From positions 988 through 12,460 of the forward strand of contig MGLY01000090.1 in NCBI GenBank assembly GCA_001794935.1: DNA of 11,473 nt, in the 5' to 3' direction. Source of the stretch: Chlamydiae bacterium RIFCSPHIGHO2_12_FULL_49_9 (GTDB lineage: Bacteria; Chlamydiota; Chlamydiia; Chlamydiales; SM23-39). The position numbers and the translations under genes are program-made. The notes below the pieces were generated by a model, which was not told the origin of the DNA, searched no databases, and saw nothing but the letters and a program-made list of their open reading frames with translations. Numbering within the stretch: position 1 is the first letter of the stretch; every line of letters begins with the position of its first letter. This document shows positions 5,163 to 11,473 of this stretch, piece after piece.

Positions 5163-6440
5163 ATGAATAACGTGATTGACATTCTCAAAAAGCGGGGGCT
5201 CATCGAGCAGATGACTCACGACGATTTGAGAGAAAAAGCCTCCCGTCCGATCAAAGCCTACGTCGGGTTTGATCCTACGGCAGATAGCCTTCACTTGGGC
5301 AATCTTGTCGGGATCGTCGCCCTTGCCTGGCTGCAGAAATTTGGGCACACTCCCGTTGTTTTGCTCGGAGGCGCCACAGGCCGCGTCGGAGATCCTTCAG
5401 GTAAGAGTTCAGAAAGGCCTCTCTTGAATGAAAAAGTTCTCGAGGGCAACGTCTCTGCGTTGGGGCGCTTTTTCGAAAAAATTCTTCATTTTTCATCAGG
5501 TCCGAAACCTGTCGTCTTAAACAACTACGACTGGCTCGGCTCTTTTTCTTTTATCGACTTTTTGCGCGATGTCGGCAAACACTTCCGAATCGGTCCGATG
5601 CTCGCCAAAGAAAGCGTTCGCGCCAGGCTGAGTTCAGAAGAGGGGATGAGCTTTACCGAATTTAGCTATCAAATTCTCCAAGCGTACGATTTTCACTATT
5701 TGTCTGAACGCCACGGCGTAAGTCTTCAGATGGGCGGCTCCGATCAATGGGGGAATATCACGGCCGGCATTGAGCTCAATCGGAAACTCGGATGCAAAAC
5801 GATCTATGGATTTACGTTTCCTCTTTTGACGAGAAGCGATGGCAAGAAATTCGGCAAATCTGAAGAGGGAGCGATTTGGCTCTCTTCAGACAAACTCTCT
5901 CCCTTCCAGTTCTATCAATATCTCTTTGGACTTCCCGATGCGGATGTGATCCGTTTGCTGAAGATGATCACATTTGTCGACTTGGAAGAGATCGACGAAT
6001 TGGAAAAAGAGATGAAAAAGCCGGGATATATTCCGAATACGGCGCAGAAAAGACTGGCGGAAGAGGTCACCCGATTTGTCCACGGCAAAGAGGGGCTTGC
6101 AGCGGCCCTCAGGGCAACTGAAATCGCGGCCCCCGGATCGGACGCAAAACTCAACGCAAAGAGTTTAAGGGAGCTCGGCTCCGATATTCCATCGGCAACA
6201 GTGAACTATGAAGATGCGATCGGCCAAAAATATGTCGATATCGCAGCTCGCGTTGGCCTTGTTCCCAGCAAATCGGAAGGCGTGCGCCTCATCAAAAACG
6301 GGGGAGCTTATCTCAACAACGAAAGAGTGGCGGATCCCTCTTTTTCGATTGGCGCGGGCGATCTCATAGATGGCATTTATCTCTTTTTCAGCGCGGGCAA
6401 AAAAAAGCGGCTTCTCATCAAAGTTCAAAAGAACGCTTAA
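5163..6440 (+). CDS. tyrS: Tyrosyl-tRNA synthetase
   Basis: Class I aminoacyl-tRNA synthetase that charges tRNA-Tyr in the cytosol. At 425 residues it has the normal length for the TyrS1 type. The Rossmann catalytic domain begins with YVGFDPTADSLHLGN, where HLGN (44-47) is the HIGH-class signature. GGATGRVGDPSGKSSER, NNYDWLG, FSYQILQAYDF and GGSDQWGNI follow in family order, and KFGKS (229-233) is the KMSKS-class loop. The C-terminal S4 RNA-binding domain covers about 355-425 (GVRLIKNGGAYLNNERV). The start ATG has no Shine-Dalgarno at useful distance, so initiation may depend on coupling with the upstream gene, whose stop is 15 bp away. The 3' flank contains only weak A/T-rich symmetry and no clear terminator. 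The neighbours differ from Chlamydia, where tyrS (CT062) follows flagellar-type genes. Confidence 0.96.
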   Translation: MNNVIDILKKRGLIEQMTHDDLREKASRPIKAYVGFDPTADSLHLGNLVGIVALAWLQKFGHTPVVLLGGATGRVGDPSGKSSERPLLNEKVLEGNVSALGRFFEKILHFSSGPKPVVLNNYDWLGSFSFIDFLRDVGKHFRIGPMLAKESVRARLSSEEGMSFTEFSYQILQAYDFHYLSERHGVSLQMGGSDQWGNITAGIELNRKLGCKTIYGFTFPLLTRSDGKKFGKSEEGAIWLSSDKLSPFQFYQYLFGLPDADVIRLLKMITFVDLEEIDELEKEMKKPGYIPNTAQKRLAEEVTRFVHGKEGLAAALRATEIAAPGSDAKLNAKSLRELGSDIPSATVNYEDAIGQKYVDIAARVGLVPSKSEGVRLIKNGGAYLNNERVADPSFSIGAGDLIDGIYLFFSAGKKKRLLIKVQKNA

Positions 6441-6530
6441 ATTTATTTGAAAAATAATCGACAATCGCTATTTTGAACTCGTGAACCCCTTTACGTGTAA
6501 GCTTCTACGCTGCCAGAAGGTGTTAAAATA

Positions 6531-6573
6531 AGGTTCGGTTCATCGGCCAGAGTTGGGATTTGACCGCGAACCT
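6531..6573 (+). other. Imperfect hairpin upstream of the HU/IHF gene
   Basis: AGGTTCG (6531-6537) pairs with CGAACCT (6567-6573); alternative pairing of CGGT-CA with TG-ACCG extends the stem with bulges. It lies in the 209-bp gap 6441-6649, which holds no other supported feature besides a weak TTGAAA-16-TATTTT pair (6447-6474) and an isolated TAAAAT (6524-6529). It may belong to the leader of the downstream gene. Confidence 0.35.
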
Positions 6574-6649
6574 GATGAAGGAGACAAACAGCTTGTCTGA
6601 AAATTCCAAAGAAACGGCAAATTTCCAAAGTCTTATAAGGAGCTCGAAT

Positions 6650-6934
6650 ATGTCCACGGTCACCAAGAAGAAGCTGATCCAAACGATTTCACAATCCAAA
6701 GGACTGCATCCAAATGACGTCCGGAACGTCATTCAAGCCTTCCTCGATGCGATGACTGACACGCTATCGTCTGGAGACCGCCTTGAATTTCGCGATTTTG
6801 GCGTATTTGAAGTTGTTGAAAGAAAACAAAAGATCGGCCGCAATCCGAAGAATGCGTCGGTGCCGATTATCATTCCAGCCCGCAAGGCTGTAAAATTTAC
6901 TCCTGGAAAGAAAATGCGCAAACTCATTGAATAG
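6650..6934 (+). CDS. HU/IHF family DNA-binding protein
   Basis: Histone-like protein that binds and bends DNA as a dimer. The protein has 94 residues, standard for the family. The N-terminal two-helix body carries TKKKLIQTISQSKGL, followed by the saddle motif LEFRDFGVFEV. The beta-arm signature GRNPKNASVPIIIPARKAVKF has R64-N65-P66, where the proline is the residue that intercalates in DNA, and the tail is FTPGKKMRKLIE. The frame is open to 6560, but 6650 has AAGGAG (6637-6642) at 7-nt spacing and gives the family's length, so the upstream 30 codons are excluded. It corresponds by position to CT267 (himD/ihfA) of C. trachomatis and sits 20 bp before the CT266-like gene. HU versus IHF subunit cannot be decided from sequence alone. 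Confidence 0.95.
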   Translation: MSTVTKKKLIQTISQSKGLHPNDVRNVIQAFLDAMTDTLSSGDRLEFRDFGVFEVVERKQKIGRNPKNASVPIIIPARKAVKFTPGKKMRKLIE

Positions 6935-6954
6935 TTTCTAAAAAATTAGGAACT

Positions 6955-8121
6955 ATGGACACATTAGGTATACTCTCTTCTTCGATTCAGTCGGGCAGAG
7001 AGGATCCGTGGACTGCATTTGCCGATTCAGGAATGATTCAAAACGAGCCTCATCTTAAAGGGGCTCGTTCTTCTCCCTATGGCATCATCCGCGCCTTTTG
7101 GGCAAATCCCCAGGAAATTTCACCCGAAATTGAGTTGCAGATGCGACTTGGCAAAGCCCATTTGCCATCGCAGGCGATCACTTATCTACTGCAAAAAGCA
7201 AAAACTCCATTTGCCCCCTCTTTTGAAGAGGCGCTTTCACAACAGCTTAATTTGATAGAGCTCTGCCAGCTTGCCCTTCTTTGGGGGGTTGCAGGCGAAA
7301 TGGGGCCGGCAAGAGAGCTTGCCAACTGGCTGCTGAAATTTGCGGGCGACCGGCCCCTTTTCTCTTTTTGGTGCAAAGAGAGCGAGTTTGACGAGACGGA
7401 GGGGTGGGTTTCATTTGCTCTTCTTCTCCGCTCTTTCGGGAAATTCAAAGAGGCGGAAGAGTATCTCAAGAAAATCAAAAGTCCGGTAGACCCTTTTTTT
7501 CATGCTCTTGCTATCAAAGCTCCTCCATTTTCAATCGGTGAACAGTCTCTTGAAGATCCAAAAAGGGGAGTGAGCGTTTACGCCGCTGAAAAAATGCGCA
7601 TGGCGATTGCCTTGAGCGGCAAAGGGACTCCTCTCGGTGTTTTGTCGGCAAGCGGTGTGGAGATCCGCGCGATGGGGCCTCAAGCGCTTCCTATCGGCTC
7701 AAAGGGGAAATTCGGCATCCAGCGGGCAGTCGACGGGAATCCGATGAATGGATGGACGCGGTGCAAAGGGATTTTAGAGTGCTGGATGGAGGTGAAAGCC
7801 GATATCAAAAACCTCTCGCTGAATTTCGTGGGTGTCGGGAAAGAAGCTCTTTTGGGATTCGTCTTCTACATCAAGGCGGATGAGTGTAAAGTGGGAAGTG
7901 AGATCTTCAAGCCCAAAAGCTTAAAGCGCTATTCGGGCTCCGCCAGCCGCTTTCTCTTTTCCATGAGGGGATCGAGGCTTCAAATCGATGCGGGAGCCTC
8001 TCATAAAGCGCAGCTCATTCCTCTGGCTGAAGAAGGGGAGTATTGGAACTCGAGCTTTCTCCTTTCCTTCGAAATTCATCCGTTTGAGACAAAAGCTCAC
8101 TTTAAAATAGATATTGTATAA
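6955..8121 (+). CDS. Conserved hypothetical protein (CT266-like by position)
   Basis: Function unknown. The 388-residue protein is assigned as the counterpart of C. trachomatis CT266 because it sits in the same place, between the HU/IHF gene and accA, with similar length; I cannot align the sequences here. The N-terminal 200 residues look alpha-helical, with paired-helix segments (ELANWLLKFAG; FKEAEEYLKKI) that resemble TPR-type repeats without a strict consensus. The C-terminal part (about 225-388) alternates short hydrophobic strands and glycines and looks beta-rich, including GWTRCKGILECWMEV and FLLSFEIHPFETKAHF. No signal peptide or membrane segment is evident. AGGA is only 3 nt from the ATG. 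It is 20 bp behind the HU/IHF gene, consistent with one operon. Confidence 0.85.
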   Translation: MDTLGILSSSIQSGREDPWTAFADSGMIQNEPHLKGARSSPYGIIRAFWANPQEISPEIELQMRLGKAHLPSQAITYLLQKAKTPFAPSFEEALSQQLNLIELCQLALLWGVAGEMGPARELANWLLKFAGDRPLFSFWCKESEFDETEGWVSFALLLRSFGKFKEAEEYLKKIKSPVDPFFHALAIKAPPFSIGEQSLEDPKRGVSVYAAEKMRMAIALSGKGTPLGVLSASGVEIRAMGPQALPIGSKGKFGIQRAVDGNPMNGWTRCKGILECWMEVKADIKNLSLNFVGVGKEALLGFVFYIKADECKVGSEIFKPKSLKRYSGSASRFLFSMRGSRLQIDAGASHKAQLIPLAEEGEYWNSSFLLSFEIHPFETKAHFKIDIV

Positions 8122-8158
8122 ATAAAATTTTAATTATTACTTTTTCCCTCGCTTCTTG

Positions 8159-8187
8159 TTGCAAAATAGTCTTGAGTTCGAGATAAT
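8159..8187 (+). promoter_or_regulatory. Predicted promoter of the L,D-transpeptidase gene
   Basis: TTGCAA (8159-8164) and GATAAT (8182-8187, 5 of 6) are separated by exactly 17 bp, with a start expected near 8194 and a leader of only about 20 nt. The -35 hexamer and spacing are identical to the groESL promoter. It gives the transpeptidase-accA-exporter group a start of its own. Confidence 0.65.
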
Positions 8188-8212
8188 CTTGGGGAAATAA
8201 GAGAGTTTGATA

Positions 8213-9175
8213 GTGAAATATTTTTTGATCGGTACAGTTGCTCTATTCGGCGCGATCGGTTTTGTCGGTTGGATGAAGCGGAATCCCAAGCCCCCTCAGC
8301 CAAGGCAGGAGCTTGTCCAGGAGATTCCCATCCCAAAAAAGGCCGAGCCCGTGGCGAAGGCCCCCGAGCCGAAGAAACCTCCGGAGCAAAAAGTAGCTGA
8401 AAGCCTCCCCGACGCCGACCGAATCCAGCAGCTCTTTGCGCTCGACTCTTCAAAACTTCCCATTGTTGAGACCGTTTCTTACACGAGCAGAGTGCCTTGG
8501 TTAAAAGGGCGTCCCGCCTGGATTGCCGACTACGCCTCTTACTACGGCACCTCGCGCCATTTCATCGCGAGGAGTTTGAATAAAAAAGTGGACTACTTGA
8601 CCCAGAAAGTCTCTCCGGGCGACCGATTCAATGTCTTTAAGAAAGATAAAAACATCAACTTCCATCTGCTCATCGATTTGTCGAGATGCAAGATGTGGTT
8701 TTATTACATCGATTTAGACAGCAATGAAAGGGTGCTTTTAAAGACTTATAAAGTCGGCCTTGGCAGACTCGATCCCCGCAAAGCCTCCGGCTGCCTGACG
8801 CCGACCGGCAAATATTCGCTTGGCGAAAAAATTGCGATCTATAAGCCGGGGACGATGGGGCTTTTCCAGGATCAAAAGACCGAGATGATCCGCATATTTG
8901 GCTCCCGATGGATCCCGTTTGAAGGGGAAATTGAGGGGTGCACCGAGCCGGCAAAGGGACTTGGGCTCCATGGCGCTCCCTGGATTTTGGATGCGGGTGG
9001 ACAGCTCGTAGAAGATAAGGCCAAGATCGGCAAATACGACAGCGACGGATGTATCCGAATTGCAGCAAATGATATCGAAGAGATTTTCTCCATTGTGATC
9101 ACAAAACCTGCGACTGTTGAACTTGTAAAAGATTATCGAGAGGCAAAATTGCCTGGCAAGGAGAAGAATTTTTAG
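8213..9175 (+). CDS. Membrane-anchored L,D-transpeptidase (YkuD domain)
   Basis: Predicted periplasmic peptidoglycan enzyme of the L,D-transpeptidase family, which forms 3-3 crosslinks or attaches proteins to stem peptides via a catalytic cysteine. The protein has 320 residues from a GTG start; AAGAGAG seven bases upstream favours this over the in-frame TTG at 8207, whose spacing would be 1 nt. Residues 3-20 form one membrane helix, and 22-65 are a Pro/Lys/Glu-rich linker across the periplasm. About 85-145 (PAWIADYASYYGTSRHFIAR... SPGDRFNVF) is a LysM-like or family N-terminal module. The YkuD domain covers about 148-305, with TPTGKYSLG (196-204), H253 in GLHGAPW, and SDGCIR (277-282) with catalytic C280 and R282. 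It is absent at this position in Chlamydia (from memory). The stop directly abuts the accA start codon. Confidence 0.92.
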   Translation: MKYFLIGTVALFGAIGFVGWMKRNPKPPQPRQELVQEIPIPKKAEPVAKAPEPKKPPEQKVAESLPDADRIQQLFALDSSKLPIVETVSYTSRVPWLKGRPAWIADYASYYGTSRHFIARSLNKKVDYLTQKVSPGDRFNVFKKDKNINFHLLIDLSRCKMWFYYIDLDSNERVLLKTYKVGLGRLDPRKASGCLTPTGKYSLGEKIAIYKPGTMGLFQDQKTEMIRIFGSRWIPFEGEIEGCTEPAKGLGLHGAPWILDAGGQLVEDKAKIGKYDSDGCIRIAANDIEEIFSIVITKPATVELVKDYREAKLPGKEKNF

Positions 9176-10162
9176 ATGACCGTTTTGGCGCACGAGAAGC
9201 AAATTGTAGAAGTGGAGGAGACTCTCCAGAGGCTGAAAGAGCAAAACAAGAACAATCCGCTCTGGTCGCAAACTGAGATTTTCGAGATGGAAAAGAGGCT
9301 CGAGCAGCTCAGGAAAAGCGTCTATTCGCAGCTCAAAGCCTGGGATCGAGTTTCTATTTGCCGCCATCCTCAAAGACCGCACGCGATTGATTATATCCAG
9401 AATATCGCTGAGGAATTCGTCGAACTTTTTGGCGACAGAACTTTCCAGGACGACCACGCGATCATTGCGGGACTGGCGAAAATCGACGGACAGAAATATG
9501 TCGTCATCGGCCAAGAGAAAGGGAAAGACACCGAAAGTCGGCTTTATCGCAACTTCGGGATGCCCCATCCGGAAGGGTACCGCAAGGCGATGCGCTGCAT
9601 GCGCCTGGCCGCGAAATTTAACCTCCCCGTCATCACTTTATTGGATACTCCGGGCGCTTATCCGGGCCTCTCCGCTGAAGAGCGGGGCCAGGGATGGGCG
9701 ATCGCCCAAAATCTTTGGGAGATGGCCCGCCTACCGACCCCGATCATCGTCATCCTGATCGGAGAGGGATGTTCCGGCGGCGCGCTCGGCATCGGAGTCG
9801 GCGATACGATCGGGATGCTCGAGCACTCTTATTATTCCGTCATCTCTCCTGAAGGGTGCGCATCGATTCTTTGGAAAGACTCTTCCAAAAACGGCACTGC
9901 CGCAATGGCGCTTAAAATGCATGTCGAAGATCTTCTCGAGCTCGAAATTGTCGACCGGATGATCTCCGAGCCGCTCGGCGGCGCGCACACCGATCCAAAA
10001 GCCGTTTTTATGAATGTAAAAACGTTCATCAAGGAAGAGTGGGAAGCTCTCAAAAAGGTTCCAATTGAAACTCTTTTAGAAAATCGCTACCAAAAATTCC
10101 GCAAAATGGGCAAATTTGAAGTATTGAACCTACCTCAACAAAAAGTTTCAGTCGATTTTTAG
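9176..10162 (+). CDS. accA: Acetyl-CoA carboxylase carboxyltransferase subunit alpha
   Basis: With AccD it transfers carboxyl from carboxybiotin to acetyl-CoA, making malonyl-CoA for fatty acid synthesis; cytosolic. Length is 328 residues against 319 in E. coli. The N-terminal 55 residues are a charged helical segment. The crotonase-like core includes FGDRTFQDDHAIIAGLA (85-101), DTPGAYPG (157-164), the oxyanion region EGCSGGALGIGVGD (197-210) and SPEGCASILWKD (224-235). Cys199 replaces the glycine common in other AccA; I recall the same in Chlamydia, so it looks like a lineage trait. The start codon touches the stop of the transpeptidase gene and AAGGAG (9158-9163) is 12 bp upstream, so translation is probably coupled. 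It corresponds to CT265. Confidence 0.97.
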   Translation: MTVLAHEKQIVEVEETLQRLKEQNKNNPLWSQTEIFEMEKRLEQLRKSVYSQLKAWDRVSICRHPQRPHAIDYIQNIAEEFVELFGDRTFQDDHAIIAGLAKIDGQKYVVIGQEKGKDTESRLYRNFGMPHPEGYRKAMRCMRLAAKFNLPVITLLDTPGAYPGLSAEERGQGWAIAQNLWEMARLPTPIIVILIGEGCSGGALGIGVGDTIGMLEHSYYSVISPEGCASILWKDSSKNGTAAMALKMHVEDLLELEIVDRMISEPLGGAHTDPKAVFMNVKTFIKEEWEALKKVPIETLLENRYQKFRKMGKFEVLNLPQQKVSVDF

Positions 10163-10188
10163 GTTCTTAGCACCTCAAATGAACGCCT

Positions 10189-11473
10189 ATGAAACTGCTT
10201 TTGCAAGCGGCTCTTCGAAATAGCCGCCACCTAACTCTTGCGATCTTGACCCTGGTCACCCTCCTCTTTTTAACGGTGGCCAATCAATGTGAAATGTTCT
10301 CGGTTGGCCTGATGGCCAATACCGGGGCCGATTTCTTCACTCTTTTTAGCCCGGAAGGAAAAAAGGTCAAAGACAAACTCAGTTTAGCCGATGTATCGCG
10401 CAAGTGGGAGCTGATCGATCAAAATGGAGACGGCGTCATCACAAAGCAGGACGCCGCCGCCTACATTGCGCAAAGAAAAGACTCCAATCCACTCAGCTGG
10501 ATCATGCACAAGATGGCCGCCTATTTCGATTTTGAGCGGAATTTTAGCATGCTCATATCGATCCTGGTGGCGGTGGCCCTTTTTAAGGCGATCACCCTTT
10601 TTACCGCCCGCTATGTGACGCAGCTCCTTTCGATTCGGGTGACGAGAGATCTAAGACAGCAGTACTTTGAACACATTCAGTCGCTCCCTTTGAGTTTCTA
10701 TCAGGAGCAAAATTTGGGCAGCCTCTCATCGAGAGCAGTCGGCGATGCCGGTCAGATCGCCTCTTCCCTCAACTCTTGCCTTACGAATTATCTGCAAACT
10801 CCCTTCACAATCGTCTCAACGCTTCTCGCCTGCTTTTATCTCTCCTGGAAGCTCTCTCTCATTATTTTTCTTGGACTGCCCCTCATCATTTTTCCCGTCG
10901 TGTTTTTGACAAGACAGGTGAAGAGGATCTCCCGCCAGCTTCAGAAAAACCAGGAGACTTTCACTTCGGTTCTTCTCGACTTTTTAGCCGGGATCCAGAC
11001 TGTGAAGATCTTTGCGATGGAGGCCTTTTCTCTCCGCAAATATAAAGAGCAAAATGATCAGATGGCGGTTTTAGAGAGCAAAAGCGCAAAGTATGGCCTT
11101 TTGACCCGCCCGCTTCTCCATTTGATTGCAACGGCCTGTCTTGCCGTCGTTGTCCTTTTCGGGCTCTATTCGCTTCATATGACGGTGGGGCAGCTTCTCA
11201 TGTTCTGCGGGCTTCTCCACCTGTTTTATGAGCCTGTGAAAAAATTTGCTGAAGAGAATGCGAATATCCAAAAAGGGGTCGTCGCGGCAGAGAGGATGTT
11301 CGAAGTGCTCCATCTCAAGCCGCAAATCGAAGACAGGGACGGAGCGATCGATTTGCAAGACTTTAAGAACCTGATCGAATTCGACCATGTCTGGTTTAAG
11401 TACCGGGACGATTGGGTGATTCGGGATCTCAGCTTTACGATTGAAAGGGGAGAGATCGTCGCGATTGTGGGAG
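10189..11473 (+). CDS. MsbA-like ABC exporter with EF-hand loop, N-terminal 428 residues (3' end outside window)
   Basis: Inner-membrane half-transporter of the type that flips lipid A/LOS or lipids; position matches CT264 (msbA). The frame is open to the window edge. The 428 residues cover the type 1 exporter membrane domain: TM1 about 15-35, TM2 about 119-143, two helices about 199-240, two about 305-350, with coupling-helix-like LPLSFYQEQNLGSLSSRAVGDA. The ATPase domain begins at about 395 (IEFDHVWFKYRDDWVIRDLSF) and the window stops at the first residues of Walker A (AIVG). Between TM1 and TM2, where most MsbA proteins have a short loop, is an insert of about 80 residues with a canonical EF-hand loop DQNGDGVITKQD (77-88). 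ATG 10189 is the first possible start, since an in-frame TGA lies at 10180-10182; no clear ribosome site is seen. It is 26 bp after accA. Confidence 0.9.
   Translation, partial: MKLLLQAALRNSRHLTLAILTLVTLLFLTVANQCEMFSVGLMANTGADFFTLFSPEGKKVKDKLSLADVSRKWELIDQNGDGVITKQDAAAYIAQRKDSNPLSWIMHKMAAYFDFERNFSMLISILVAVALFKAITLFTARYVTQLLSIRVTRDLRQQYFEHIQSLPLSFYQEQNLGSLSSRAVGDAGQIASSLNSCLTNYLQTPFTIVSTLLACFYLSWKLSLIIFLGLPLIIFPVVFLTRQVKRISRQLQKNQETFTSVLLDFLAGIQTVKIFAMEAFSLRKYKEQNDQMAVLESKSAKYGLLTRPLLHLIATACLAVVVLFGLYSLHMTVGQLLMFCGLLHLFYEPVKKFAEENANIQKGVVAAERMFEVLHLKPQIEDRDGAIDLQDFKNLIEFDHVWFKYRDDWVIRDLSFTIERGEIVAIVG
10417..10452 (+). other. EF-hand calcium-binding loop within the ABC exporter
   Basis: Encodes residues 77-88, DQNGDGVITKQD. 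Ligand positions 1, 3 and 5 are D, N and D; position 6 is Gly, position 8 Ile and position 12 Asp, matching the EF-hand loop pattern, though position 12 is more often Glu. The flanks RKWELI and AAAYIAQRK suit the entering and leaving helices. It lies in the segment expected outside the inner membrane. Confidence 0.75.

Noticed and set aside
6560..6649. 30-codon upstream extension of the HU/IHF gene
   Set aside because: AAGGAG sits ideally before the 6650 ATG, and the family begins there.
8122..8158. A/T-rich stretch after the CT266-like gene as a terminator
   Set aside because: The AAAATTTT symmetry is short and no G/C stem precedes a T-run.
8207..8212. TTG start for the L,D-transpeptidase
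   Set aside because: The ribosome-site spacing would be about 1 nt; the GTG at 8213 is better placed and gives a normal membrane-anchor start.
10166..10175. TTAGCACCTC just after accA resembles half a CIRCE site
   Set aside because: There is no second arm at the required spacing, and the match needs an inserted base.
10179..10223. 14-codon ORF overlapping the exporter start
   Set aside because: It has no ribosome site and is out of frame with the exporter, whose own ATG begins 10 bp later.

Overview
The window is about half G+C and reads as chromosome from a member of the Chlamydiota outside the genus Chlamydia (an amoeba-associated or 'environmental' lineage). The basis is protein similarity plus gene order recalled from Chlamydia trachomatis. 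The groEL-groES pair divergent from pepF matches CT110-CT112. The block ihf/hup - conserved hypothetical - accA - msbA-like matches CT267-CT264, here with one extra gene inserted. GroEL is the chlamydial operon-type protein, and AccA has the EGCSGGALGIG loop that I recall from chlamydial AccA. Genus and species cannot be fixed from the window alone.

Layout. 1-1234, minus strand: 5' part of groEL and complete groES. 1235-1458: divergent control region with a CIRCE-like HrcA operator (1349-1375) and a good groES promoter. 1459-3255: pepF oligoendopeptidase. 3256-3662: a 407-bp gene-free stretch, mostly filled by a nested palindromic element (3268-3582). 3663-3941: ptsH (HPr). 3939-4012: a 74-bp perfect-armed inverted repeat that supplies the stop codons of both convergent genes and looks like a tiny TA-flanked mobile element. 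4010-4699, minus: rpiA. 4794-5147: a small very basic protein I do not recognise. 5163-6440: tyrS. 6650-6934: HU/IHF-type protein. 6955-8121: conserved hypothetical (CT266-like). 8213-9175: membrane-anchored L,D-transpeptidase with its own promoter. 9176-10162: accA. 10189 to the window end: 5' part of an MsbA-like ABC exporter with an EF-hand loop in its first periplasmic segment.

How the genes relate. Most are housekeeping: protein folding, peptide turnover, PTS phosphotransfer or signalling, pentose phosphate metabolism, tRNA charging, nucleoid structure, peptidoglycan crosslinking, fatty acid initiation and lipid export. The last three form a plausible envelope cluster: a crosslinking enzyme, the committed step of fatty acid synthesis, and a lipid or LOS flippase. 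Two repeats sit where gene order leaves the Chlamydia-like blocks (pepF|ptsH and ptsH|rpiA), which suggests they mark rearrangement points.

The most noteworthy signals are the CIRCE-like operator placed between divergent groESL and pepF promoters, the nested palindrome with hairpins of differing sequence but similar shape, the TA-flanked inverted repeat that creates two stop codons, the L,D-transpeptidase inserted into a conserved block, and the EF-hand in the ABC exporter. I did not find a wholly new multi-gene system.
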